A stretch of DNA of 64,000 nt from Pseudomonas cannabina (GTDB taxonomy: Bacteria > Pseudomonadota > Gammaproteobacteria > Pseudomonadales > Pseudomonadaceae): NCBI RefSeq assembly GCF_900100365.1, contig NZ_FNKU01000001.1, positions 5,750,001-5,814,000 on the forward strand. Direction: 5' to 3'. Below the pieces are notes generated by a model. That model made no database searches and was not told where the DNA came from. It saw nothing but the letters and a program-made list of their open reading frames with translations. Made by a program: the position numbers and the translations under genes. This document shows, piece after piece, positions 29,398-37,623 of this stretch; the first letter of the stretch is position 1; each line of letters starts with the position of its first letter.

Positions 29398-30255
29398 GTG
29401 CGCAAGAAATTCGTTGCATCAGTTCTGGCGATAACGGTCGCCACTTCAGTCACCGGATGCGCGCAGTTGGGCATCAGCAAGGAGCAAGCGGGTACGGTGA
29501 TCGGCGGTATTGCCGGTCTGGCGGTCGGTGCGACGATGGGCAAGGTCAATGGCAAGATCGCCGCAGCGCTGGTCGTTGCGGGCGTTGGCGGCTACATCGG
29601 CAACCGTATCGGCCAGAGGCTGGATGACCAGGATAAACAGGCACTGGCGCTGCGCACTCAGGAAGTTCTGAATCAGCCCGCTACCCCTGTCGCGCAACCG
29701 ACGACCCTTTGGCGTTCCGATCATTCCAATGCCAGCGCCCGGATCACGCCAGGCCCGGCATACACAGCAACCCGGACTATCGACGTCAAACGCACGCCCC
29801 ATATTCAGGCCGTGCCGTCGATGAAACTGATCAATCAGCCTTACGTCACCCGCTCCGGTCTGAATGTGCGTTCAGCTCCCGACATGAGCGCTGGCAAAGT
29901 GGGTAGCCTGCCGGGCAATACCCAGTTCACCGCTGTGGGCTCTACAGGAGACTGGATTCTGGTCGGGCGCAAAGGTGTAACGGTCGGCTACGTGCACAAA
30001 GACTACGTGATGACGCAGTCCGATGCCGATGCCAGAAAGCGGCGGTCTGCAGTCAGGTTCGATGACATGAACGTGTCAGCCAGCAAAGAGACCGAGGCAT
30101 TCGACCTGGGCTCTATCTCGACCCTGCCGTCGAGCAAAACGGCGGCCGAGACCACCTGTCGCCCGGTTGCTGTCAGCGTGGAAACCCAGGGTGGCGGCGA
30201 GAAACAGGAAAATACCTTTTGCAGGCAGGCCAACGATACGTGGGAGCTGATTTGA
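29398..30255 (+). CDS. SH3-domain lipoprotein with glycine-zipper segment
   Basis: A protein of about 285 residues. The signal peptide MRKKFVASVLAITVATSVTG ends at lipobox Cys21. A glycine-rich hydrophobic stretch (IGGIAGLAVGATMGKV ... VVAGVGGYIGNRIGQ) fits the glycine-zipper envelope-protein family. A bacterial SH3 domain follows (GLNVRSAPDMSAGKVGSLP, then WILVGRKG.TVGYVHKDYV). It is probably anchored in the envelope and bound to peptidoglycan or a partner. GTG at 29398 was chosen over GTG at 29389 because GGAG is well spaced and the signal peptide then begins with MRKK. It probably forms a functional pair with the upstream membrane protein. Confidence 0.78.
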   Translation: MRKKFVASVLAITVATSVTGCAQLGISKEQAGTVIGGIAGLAVGATMGKVNGKIAAALVVAGVGGYIGNRIGQRLDDQDKQALALRTQEVLNQPATPVAQPTTLWRSDHSNASARITPGPAYTATRTIDVKRTPHIQAVPSMKLINQPYVTRSGLNVRSAPDMSAGKVGSLPGNTQFTAVGSTGDWILVGRKGVTVGYVHKDYVMTQSDADARKRRSAVRFDDMNVSASKETEAFDLGSISTLPSSKTAAETTCRPVAVSVETQGGGEKQENTFCRQANDTWELI

Positions 30256-30266
30256 GACACGGACTC

Positions 30267-30292
30267 ATGAAGCCTGTGAATACAGGCTTCAT
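30267..30292. terminator. hairpin between SH3 lipoprotein gene and ycaC
   Basis: Perfect 10-bp inverted repeat ATGAAGCCTG-TGAATA-CAGGCTTCAT between convergent genes. U tracts are weak. Confidence 0.65.
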
Positions 30293-30307
30293 GCGCTTCG
30301 CTGTGAC

Positions 30308-30934
30308 TCAGTTGGCAGTCAGCGCCGAATAGCTGTTCATCAGATTGCGGTAGTTCGGGATCCGCTCGGAAAGCAAGTTACCCAAGCCTTCGATGTCGTT
30401 GCGCCAGTCACCCTGCAGCTCACAGGCCACCGAAAACCAGTTCATCAGTTGCGCACCTGCCTGAGTCATACGCGACCACGCGGCCTGTTGAACCGTGGTG
30501 TTGAAGGTGCCGGACGCATCGGTGACCACGAACACTTCAAAACCTTCAGCCAGAGCCGACAGCGTCGGGAAGGTCACGCACACATCGGTCACTACCCCGG
30601 CAATGATCAATTGCTTGCGGCCAGTCGCCTTGATCGCCTTTACAAAATCTTCGTTATCCCAAGCATTGATCTGACCCGGACGGGCAATATACGGCGCATC
30701 GGGAAACATGGCCTTGAGCTCCGGAACCAGCGGGCCATTGGGGCCTTTTTCGAAACTGGTGGTGAGGATAGTCGGCAACTCGAAGAACTTTGCCAGGTCA
30801 GCCAGTGCCAGCACATTGTTCTTGAACTCGTTTGGCGAGAAATCCTGCACCAGCGAGATCAGGCCTGTCTGGTGATCGATCAGCAGAACGATAGCGTCAT
30901 CTTTGTTCAGGCGGTTGTAGGTAGTGTGAGTCAT
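30308..30934 (-). CDS. ycaC: YcaC-type isochorismatase-family hydrolase
   Basis: A 208-residue cysteine hydrolase. The catalytic triad of the family is visible: Asp in LLIDHQTGL (near residue 20), Lys in KATGRKQLIIAG and Cys in GVVTDVCVTFP (near 117). The long match to YcaC (DAPYIARPGQINAWDNEDFV) distinguishes it from true isochorismatases. Substrate unknown. MTHTTYNRL at 30934 is the family start and has AAGGAC upstream; the open frame extends 15 codons further. Confidence 0.88.
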   Translation of the reverse strand: MTHTTYNRLNKDDAIVLLIDHQTGLISLVQDFSPNEFKNNVLALADLAKFFELPTILTTSFEKGPNGPLVPELKAMFPDAPYIARPGQINAWDNEDFVKAIKATGRKQLIIAGVVTDVCVTFPTLSALAEGFEVFVVTDASGTFNTTVQQAAWSRMTQAGAQLMNWFSVACELQGDWRNDIEGLGNLLSERIPNYRNLMNSYSALTAN

Positions 30935-31073
30935 GGTCAAGTCCTTTCGGTTGGGTAGGTGAGGTCTGGTGTGCAACATGGGCTCAGATTAGTAGGTCAC
31001 CGAAAAGGGAAAAAGCGCTTGGAGAGGGTTTGACTGTCTCGCCACAGTGGACAATGATTCTTCAGCGCCTCGA

Positions 31074-32645
31074 TTAACCGATAACTGCCCCAGCCTTACC
31101 CGCCTCCACGACGAAACGTTTGAGCGTCGACACACTGGCCGCGGGGTCCAGCACGTTCGAAACCGCCTGAAAACGGGTCAGCATTTGTTTTTCGCTCAGA
31201 TCGACAGATACATAGCCACGCTGGCGGCTGTCGAAGAACTTTACGTGCGGATTGAGCCCGAGAATGCTGCTGAAGGCCTCAAACGGTGGTCCGCCGGATG
31301 TTACCGACGTGCCGACGAACTCCGTGGCGATGATGTCGGAGTCGGGGTTATTCGCATCGGCATGCAGGTCGGTGGTCCAGAACGAATGGATATCGCCACC
31401 CCAGAACACCGGGTTGCGGGTTTGATGGCGTTGCAGCGACCGCAACATGCGCTCGCGAGTGGTCATGTAGCCGTCCCAGCCATCGGTCCAGCGGCCCAGT
31501 TCCTGAGTTTTAAGATCGCGCTGTTTCAGCGGCGCGACCAGCAAATCCTGGGCAATGACATTCCACTGCCCCGGCGATTGAGCAAAGCTGCGATCCAGCC
31601 AGGCTTCCTGTTCCCAGCCAAGCATGGTGCGCTTAGGGTCGGCGAGGTCCGGACAATCGCTGCGCGCGACGTAGCCCCTGTGGCTGCCATTGGCCGGGAC
31701 GCAGGCTTGTTCGGAGCGGTATTGCCGACCGTCCAGCACATGGAAGCGTGCCAGGCGGCCGTAATCCAGATGGCGGTAAATGCGCATGTCCGGTCCTTTG
31801 GGCAGGCTGCTGGCCCGCAATGGCATGTGCTCGTAAAACGCCTGATAAGCGGCGGCTCTGCGGCGCAGAAAGCTTTCTACCGAAACGCCCGGGTCTTGCG
31901 ACCACTGCGCGGCATAGTCATTCTGCACTTCGTGATCGTCCCAGGTGACGATGCTCGGCGCGCAGGCATGCAGGGCTTGCAGGTCCGGGTCGGTCTTGTA
32001 CTGCGCGTAGCGGTTGCGATAGCCAGCCAGGTCCATCGGGTCCGATGTGGCATGACGGCGTGGGAGCCGGGTATTGGCGGGAGAAACGTTCGCTTCATAG
32101 ATGTAGTCACCGAGATAGAACACCAGGTCCGGTCGCTCCGCCGCCAAGTGTCGGTAAGCGCTGAAATACCCGGCTTCCCAATGCGAACACGATACAAAGC
32201 CGAACCGCGCCGCGGCCATGGCATTTGTGGGTGGTGCCGTGCAGGCCTGACCCACCGGGCTTTGCGCGCCCAGGCTTTCGAACTGATACCAATAGGGGCG
32301 ACCGGGCTGCAGACCGCTGACCTCAACGTGCACCGAATGCGCAAAACGTGACTGAGCGGTGGCCTGGCCAGAACGTACGATGCGCGTCATGGCCGCATCG
32401 CTGGCGATTTTCCAGCGGACCTCGACGGGTTTGCTCAAGCCGCCATTGCCCGTCGGGGTGATCACCTGGGGAGCAAGGCGTGTCCAGATCACAAAACCAT
32501 CAGGCAACGGATCGCCGGACGCCACGCCCAGCGTGAACGGATAATCGATACCCGCACTGCGGGCAAACGGGCTGAGGATCGACAGCAGCGTGGCCCCGGC
32601 CACGCCTGTAATGATGCGGCGACGGTCCGGATTGAAATCAGTCAT
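31074..32645 (-). CDS. phoD: secreted alkaline phosphatase/phosphodiesterase PhoD (Tat substrate)
   Basis: A 523-residue metallophosphoesterase. Its N terminus (DRRRIITGVAGATLLSIL) carries a twin-arginine signal, so it is exported folded. PhoD motifs are FGFVSCSHW, LVFYLGDYIYEAN, TWDDHEVQNDY and FWGGDIHSFW, which bind the Fe/Ca cluster. Family members hydrolyse phosphomonoesters and phosphodiesters outside the cytoplasm and usually belong to the Pho regulon. The ATG overlaps the stop of the GNAT gene by 4 bp, so both are one operon, divergent from the exbD-tonB operon. Confidence 0.92.
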   Translation of the reverse strand: MTDFNPDRRRIITGVAGATLLSILSPFARSAGIDYPFTLGVASGDPLPDGFVIWTRLAPQVITPTGNGGLSKPVEVRWKIASDAAMTRIVRSGQATAQSRFAHSVHVEVSGLQPGRPYWYQFESLGAQSPVGQACTAPPTNAMAAARFGFVSCSHWEAGYFSAYRHLAAERPDLVFYLGDYIYEANVSPANTRLPRRHATSDPMDLAGYRNRYAQYKTDPDLQALHACAPSIVTWDDHEVQNDYAAQWSQDPGVSVESFLRRRAAAYQAFYEHMPLRASSLPKGPDMRIYRHLDYGRLARFHVLDGRQYRSEQACVPANGSHRGYVARSDCPDLADPKRTMLGWEQEAWLDRSFAQSPGQWNVIAQDLLVAPLKQRDLKTQELGRWTDGWDGYMTTRERMLRSLQRHQTRNPVFWGGDIHSFWTTDLHADANNPDSDIIATEFVGTSVTSGGPPFEAFSSILGLNPHVKFFDSRQRGYVSVDLSEKQMLTRFQAVSNVLDPAASVSTLKRFVVEAGKAGAVIG

Positions 32646-33205
32646 GACGCAGCCTCCGACGCTTCGTACTGGGTGCGCAGCAGCCCGAACAGCAACATGT
32701 CTTTGAAAACGCCGTTCTTCATGAATGCCTCTTTCATACAGCCCTCATACAACAACCCGCACTTCTCCAGCACCTTGGCGCTGGCCAGGTTGTCGCTGAA
32801 GCACTGACCTGCGATGCGGTTGAGGTTCATGTTATTGAAGCCATACGTCAGCAACCCGTGCACCGCTTCACTGGCGTATCCCTTGTTTCGGTAATCAGCA
32901 CCGGTCCAGTACCCCAGATTGGCGCTGTGATGCGATGTCGCGAAGCGTAGCGAAATGACCCCTGTCAGCTCACTGGTTTCTTTTATGTGAACCCCGAGGC
33001 TCAAGGTTCTGCCGGCAGCAAAATGTCCGGGTATTTCAGCGATGAATGCCTGCGCATGCTCTCGTGTATAGGGGCTCGGGAGCGCAGCGGTCATGGTGGC
33101 AATCACAAGCTCGTCGGCCAGCCGCGACAGGGCTGATGCCTGTTCCGGCTGCAACGCGGCCAGCAAAAGGCGTGAGGTTCGGATACGGGGCAGCTCGGGA
33201 CACAT
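32642..33205 (-). CDS. RimJ/RimL-type GNAT acetyltransferase
   Basis: A 187-residue acetyltransferase of the RimJ/RimL group. It starts with the usual RTSRLLLAALQPEQA segment, has LGYWTGADYRNKGYASEAVH (acetyl-CoA loop) and the N-SAKVLEKCGLLYEG motif. These enzymes acetylate N-terminal residues of proteins or small amines. It heads the operon with phoD, translationally coupled by ATGA. The target is unknown. Nothing in the sequence explains why it is paired with an exported phosphatase. Confidence 0.87.
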   Translation of the reverse strand: MCPELPRIRTSRLLLAALQPEQASALSRLADELVIATMTAALPSPYTREHAQAFIAEIPGHFAAGRTLSLGVHIKETSELTGVISLRFATSHHSANLGYWTGADYRNKGYASEAVHGLLTYGFNNMNLNRIAGQCFSDNLASAKVLEKCGLLYEGCMKEAFMKNGVFKDMLLFGLLRTQYEASEAAS

Positions 33206-33262
33206 CGCAGGTCATCCATCGAGTTAAATGCTGAAACGCTGCCGCGTTGTGATGATGTTTGC

Positions 33263-33322
33263 GTGACAGGCGCAAGAAACATTTAAGTGCCACGTAATGT
33301 GCGAACAAACACCATGTAACAG
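33263..33322 (-). promoter_or_regulatory. possible PHO-box half-sites upstream of GNAT-phoD
   Basis: Read on the minus strand, CTGTTAC (33316-33322) and CTGTCAC (33263-33269) each match the CTGTNAC half-site of the PhoB box. Neither has a good second half at the proper 11-bp period, so this is suggestive only. The gene content (PhoD, PLD) makes phosphate control plausible. Confidence 0.3.
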
Positions 33323-33346
33323 TCATGTATCGGTCTTGAAAAACTA

Positions 33347-33356
33347 ACCGATCGGT
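33347..33356. promoter_or_regulatory. palindromic operator candidate in the divergent promoter region
   Basis: ACCGATCGGT is a perfect 10-bp palindrome 50 bp before exbD. Sites of this look are common for TetR-type repressors. No regulator gene lies nearby. Confidence 0.4.
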
Positions 33357-33405
33357 CATGTTCGGTTGCTAGATTCTCGGCCTCTAACAAGAGGGAGAAG
33401 CGGGC

Positions 33406-33813
33406 ATGAGAACGTGGGATGAACCCAAAAAACGCAAGGCGCACATCGAACTGATCCCGATGATCGACGTGATGATGTTCCTGTTGGTGTTTTTCGTGCT
33501 GGTCAGCCTGAACGTGATTCCGGCGCTGGGTATGAAGACTCAGTTACCCAGTGCCAGCAGTTCTCAGCAGCTGAAGCCGCAGAACAAATCGATCCTGACC
33601 CTCGGGCTCAACGGCGAATTGCAGCTTGATGGCAAGGCGACCACCGTTGACGCTCTGGTGCCTGCCTTGAAGGCGCTGGAAAAACCTGACACCAAAACGA
33701 CCATCATCGTGAACAGCGACAAGGGCGTCGAGGTAGCACGCCTGGTCGAAATCATGGACACGTTGCGTCTGGGTGGCTTCACGTCCGTTTCCATTGCCAC
33801 GCGTAAATCCTGA
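33406..33813 (+). CDS. exbD: ExbD-type energy-transducing protein
   Basis: A 135-residue protein with one N-terminal membrane helix (about 16-38) that carries the conserved proton-path Asp21 (LIPMIDVMMFLLVFF), then a periplasmic domain ending LRLGGFTSVSIATRK. With ExbB it uses the proton gradient to drive TonB. It is the first gene of a five-gene operon, with GAGGGAG before the ATG. It is separated from its partner exbB by tonB and the receptor gene, an uncommon order. Confidence 0.92.
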   Translation: MRTWDEPKKRKAHIELIPMIDVMMFLLVFFVLVSLNVIPALGMKTQLPSASSSQQLKPQNKSILTLGLNGELQLDGKATTVDALVPALKALEKPDTKTTIIVNSDKGVEVARLVEIMDTLRLGGFTSVSIATRKS

Positions 33814-34580
33814 TGTATGCCTTGTTTCGCATGCGTCAGTGGCTGGGCGGCTTGCCTGCGCTGGTGGCGCTCATTGCAATCGTGATCGGCGTGCAAACCC
33901 GGCCTCTGAAAATGGAGCCGGTCTACGATGAGTCCGCTGTGGAACTGGCTCTGGTCGAGCCCGAACCGCCTGCGCCTGAGCCTTTGGCGCAACCCGAGCC
34001 GCCTCCGGTACAACCTGAAGAGCCGCCACCTGCGCCGCCCGTCATCGAGAGCGAAGAAGCCGAGCCTGCGCCGCCACCGCCTCCCAAGCCGGTTCCCAAA
34101 CCCAAGCCGCAACCTAAACCGGAGCCGAAACCCGAACCGCGCCCCAAACCTTTGCCCAAGCCGGCAGTGGCCAAGCCCGTCGAACCGGTTCAGGCCCCCA
34201 GCAAGCCGATAGCCAGCGCCCCGGTCTCGCCGCCGTCACCGCCTGCACCACCCGCGCCGCCGAAAGTGGACACTCAAGGTATCGAGGGCGGCTACCTCAA
34301 AGGGCTGCGCAACGAGCTGGATGGCTACAAACAATACCCGACCGGACGTCAGGCATCGCTGGAGCGCCCGAGTGGCGAAGTGGTGGTGTGGTTGTTGGTC
34401 GATCGGCAGGGTCGCGTGCTGGATTCCGGTATTCAGACCCAGGCCTCCAGCATGCTGCTCAACCGGGCCGCTACCAACAGCCTGCGACGCATCAAGCAAG
34501 TCAAACCGTTTCCCGAACAAGCCTTCGGCGGGCGCAATGAACAGCGCTTTACCGCCACCTTCAACTACAGCGTGCAATAG
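33813..34580 (+). CDS. tonB: TonB protein dedicated to the linked receptor
   Basis: A 255-residue protein with an N-terminal membrane helix (about 13-29). A very long Pro/Lys/Glu-rich spacer (residues 50-150) includes KPVPKPKPQPKPEPKPEPRP. The C-terminal TonB domain (YPTGRQASLERPSGEVVVWLLVDRQGRVLDSGI split over 176-208) ends FTATFNYSVQ. The start ATG shares one base with the exbD stop codon, so the two are coupled. The spacer spans the periplasm to reach receptor TonB boxes. Confidence 0.92.
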   Translation: MYALFRMRQWLGGLPALVALIAIVIGVQTRPLKMEPVYDESAVELALVEPEPPAPEPLAQPEPPPVQPEEPPPAPPVIESEEAEPAPPPPPKPVPKPKPQPKPEPKPEPRPKPLPKPAVAKPVEPVQAPSKPIASAPVSPPSPPAPPAPPKVDTQGIEGGYLKGLRNELDGYKQYPTGRQASLERPSGEVVVWLLVDRQGRVLDSGIQTQASSMLLNRAATNSLRRIKQVKPFPEQAFGGRNEQRFTATFNYSVQ

Positions 34581-34600
34581 CACTGACAAGGAACAAAGTG

Positions 34601-36883
34601 ATGAAGCTTTCCAGGATTCACCTTGCGTTGGTCGCCGCTGGCATGAGCCACGGCATGGTCATGGCTGACCAGAGTGCGAGTGACGTCGGCACCATTGGCG
34701 TGCAGGGCAAAGCGACTGCCGGTGGCGGTTACATGGTGCAGGAGGAAAGCATCAAGGCGCGTTCCACCGTGACCAAGGAGGCGCTCGACAAACAGACCGC
34801 AACCGGCAACGCAATCGACAAGCTCAAGTACACCCCGGGCCTTAATATCTCCAGCGAAGACGCCACCGGTCTTTCGGGCTTTCGCTTCACCATGCGCGGG
34901 CTCAACTCCGATCAGGTCGGCATGTCGGTAGACGGCATGCCGATCAACGACTCCGGCAACTATGCGCTGTACTCCAACCTGCTGGGTGACCCGGAAAACA
35001 TCGATCAGATATTCGTCACTCAAGGCTCTGCCGAAAGCGATGGCCCGCATATCGGTTCCAGCGGCGGCAACATCGGCATTGTGACCATTCGGCCCACCAA
35101 GGAAACCGGCGCGTTCGTCAAGCAAGTGGCGGGCAGCAACGGCACTTACAAGACCTTTGCACGCCTCAATACCGGCGAGATCAACGGGCTGAGCAACTGG
35201 CTGTCGATGTCTCACACCGAAGGCCAGAAATGGCGCGGTGATGGGGCGGTGCGCGCTGACAAAGTGGAATGGAACAGCTTTTTCGACATGGGCTCGGGCA
35301 ATACGGCCAACCTGATTCTCAAGTATCACGAACAGGACAACAACAGTTACAGCCAGCTTACCAAGAGCCAGTTCGAGCAGGGCGGGCGCAAGTTCGACCC
35401 TTATCCGTCGACGCCCGCGCTAGGCAGCAACGGCAATCTCTCCAGTTATTACGAGCTGGCGCAGAACCCCTTCCAGACCTTCACCGGTGTGCTCAATACT
35501 CAATTCAAACTGGCCGACAATCTGGCCCTTTCCGTCGTCCCGTATTACTTCTGGGGCAACGGCAGCGGTGTCAACAGCTCTTCTTACGCGCTTAATCGCG
35601 GCTCGAATCAGAATGGCGTATTCGACCTGAGCAACTTGCCGACAGCCGCTGCCTACAACGCTGACGGTTCATCGACCACTGGCGTTTATTACCGGCCTTC
35701 GCGCACCCAGACCTGGCGTCCGGGCATCACCACCAAACTGAACTGGGATGTCAACGACGAGCACAGCGTGCAAGTCGGCTACTGGTATGAGCGTGCGCGC
35801 CAGTTGCAGACCCAGCCTTTCATCCGTCTGAAGAGCAACGGCAAGCCGCAAAGCATCTGGCCAGATTCCGATTACATGGTCGATGCCAACGGCAATGAGA
35901 TCCAGGGTCGGGACCGCTATACCGTAACGCCAGCCCAGAAAGTCTGGGCTCAGGACACCTGGTATTTCGCCCCGGACTGGACGCTGATTGGCGGCCTGGC
36001 TTACATGAATGTGAAGCGCGAAGGCACCAACCACGGCAGCCTGACCGAGCGCCCGGAAGAGCGTGACCAGACGTATAACAAGCTGCTGCCCAACGTAGGT
36101 CTCAAATACCAGCTGGATGAACGTGACCAACTGTTCTACAGCCTGTCACGCAATATGCGCGTGCCCCAGAACTACGTACTGTATGACCAGGGTGCCGGCT
36201 CTATCGACAGCAAACCGGAAACCAGCTGGAACCACGAACTGGGCTGGCGCTTTACCGATCAGGACATGACGCTGGCGGCCACCCTGTTCTACATGAAGTT
36301 CAAGGATCGCCAGGTCTCATCCCGTGATATCAACGGTGACTTTGCCGACATCAACGCCGGTGCAGTGGACAACAGCGGTCTGGAACTGGAGTGGAGCGGC
36401 CTGCTGCCCAACCATTTCAACTACTACACCTCGTACACCTACACCCGCGCCAAACAGAAAGATGACCTGACGGTGTTCAACAACGGCGCAGCCATCGAAC
36501 TGCCGACCAGCGGCAAGCAGTTCGCCAACGTACCGAAGAACATGCTGGCGGCCAATATCGGTTACGACGACGGCAGTTATTACGGCACGTTCGGCGGCAA
36601 GGTCACCAGCAAGCTCTATGGCGACCTGACCAACGATGAAAGCATTCCGGGACGTACCATCTTCAATCTGGGCGCAGGTATCTATCTGCCGGTGGACAAG
36701 AAAATCGTCAAGGACGCCACCTTGCGCCTGAACGTCGACAACCTGTTCGACAAGGAATACCTGGACGGCGTGTACACCACCAAAACCAATGCTGCCCGTT
36801 ACAGCGGTTTCCGCGATGGCGACCCGGCCTACATCGTCGGCGTCGAGCGTACCGTCACGGTTTCTCTGGAAGCCAACTTCTAA
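34601..36883 (+). CDS. TonB-dependent outer-membrane receptor
   Basis: A 760-residue receptor. A signal peptide (MKLSRIHLALVAAGMSHGMVMA) is followed by the plug domain (about 50-165, with GFRFTMRGLNSDQVGMSVDGMPI). The 22-strand barrel ends in the terminal Phe. The C-terminal motif LRLNVDNLFDKEYLDG is typical. No STN signalling extension is present, so there is no surface signalling through an ECF sigma. The ligand cannot be told from sequence. The plug resembles siderophore and nutrient receptors equally, and no siderophore genes are near. ATG at 34601 is preceded by AAGGAAC. Confidence 0.9.
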   Translation: MKLSRIHLALVAAGMSHGMVMADQSASDVGTIGVQGKATAGGGYMVQEESIKARSTVTKEALDKQTATGNAIDKLKYTPGLNISSEDATGLSGFRFTMRGLNSDQVGMSVDGMPINDSGNYALYSNLLGDPENIDQIFVTQGSAESDGPHIGSSGGNIGIVTIRPTKETGAFVKQVAGSNGTYKTFARLNTGEINGLSNWLSMSHTEGQKWRGDGAVRADKVEWNSFFDMGSGNTANLILKYHEQDNNSYSQLTKSQFEQGGRKFDPYPSTPALGSNGNLSSYYELAQNPFQTFTGVLNTQFKLADNLALSVVPYYFWGNGSGVNSSSYALNRGSNQNGVFDLSNLPTAAAYNADGSSTTGVYYRPSRTQTWRPGITTKLNWDVNDEHSVQVGYWYERARQLQTQPFIRLKSNGKPQSIWPDSDYMVDANGNEIQGRDRYTVTPAQKVWAQDTWYFAPDWTLIGGLAYMNVKREGTNHGSLTERPEERDQTYNKLLPNVGLKYQLDERDQLFYSLSRNMRVPQNYVLYDQGAGSIDSKPETSWNHELGWRFTDQDMTLAATLFYMKFKDRQVSSRDINGDFADINAGAVDNSGLELEWSGLLPNHFNYYTSYTYTRAKQKDDLTVFNNGAAIELPTSGKQFANVPKNMLAANIGYDDGSYYGTFGGKVTSKLYGDLTNDESIPGRTIFNLGAGIYLPVDKKIVKDATLRLNVDNLFDKEYLDGVYTTKTNAARYSGFRDGDPAYIVGVERTVTVSLEANF

Positions 36884-36909
36884 CCTTTCATTGACCAGAG
36901 GTCTGCGCC

Positions 36910-37560
36910 ATGGACATGAATCAGCTCCACGACATCACTTTTTATGTGATGTACGCCGCCATCGCGATTGCGATCTTCGTCGCGATTGAACGCGGCATCT
37001 ACTTTGCCTACGTACGTCGCCAGTCGCGGGCGCTGCAAGCTGCGCTCAATGCTTCGGTACACAGTGAAAAAGACCTGCCGGAAACGCTGACACGCCGCAC
37101 CAGCCTGCCGCTGGAAATGGTTCTGCCGGTACTGGCGCAGAAAAATGCTCACGGTTCACGCCGGGATCTGGATGACGTCATTGAAACCCAGTACCTGAGC
37201 ACTCGCGCGCCATTGTCCCGTAGCCTCTGGCTGATCGAGACCATCACCACGGCCGCGCCTTTGCTGGGATTACTGGGGACGATCCTGGGCATCATCGATA
37301 CCTTCAAAGCTCTGGCCAGCGCTGGTGTGTCCGATCCCGGGCAGATTTCTGCCGGTATCGGTACAGCGTTGTTCGCGACAGGTCTGGGTATCGCAATCGC
37401 GTTGTTCTGCGTGGTCTTTCACAACTACTTTCAAGACAGCCTCGAGCGCATCAACGATCAACTCAAGATCCTCCTGATCCGAGCTTCCAACGGGGCGCGG
37501 GTTCAGGACGAAATGTCGCATCCGGTCGCCATTCCCCAGCCCAACTTCCGGACGGCATGA
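36910..37560 (+). CDS. exbB: ExbB/TolQ-family proton channel protein
   Basis: A 216-residue MotA/TolQ/ExbB protein. Three membrane helices lie near 7-28, 108-130 and 148-172. The conserved stretch TTAAPLLGLLGTILGIIDTF and the GIGTALFATGLGIAIAL motif of the channel core are intact. It pairs with the ExbD encoded four genes earlier in the same operon. It lies 26 bp after the receptor gene. Confidence 0.92.
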   Translation: MDMNQLHDITFYVMYAAIAIAIFVAIERGIYFAYVRRQSRALQAALNASVHSEKDLPETLTRRTSLPLEMVLPVLAQKNAHGSRRDLDDVIETQYLSTRAPLSRSLWLIETITTAAPLLGLLGTILGIIDTFKALASAGVSDPGQISAGIGTALFATGLGIAIALFCVVFHNYFQDSLERINDQLKILLIRASNGARVQDEMSHPVAIPQPNFRTA

Positions 37561-37623
37561 TCGACACGTCGGCGCAGGTCTTTGACGTGCGCCGTTTCTG
37601 CCTGTTTTGGCTATGAGACTGCC

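Noticed and set aside
31047..32351. 434-residue plus-strand frame
   Set aside because: It is antisense to phoD, whose metal-binding motifs are clear on the other strand.
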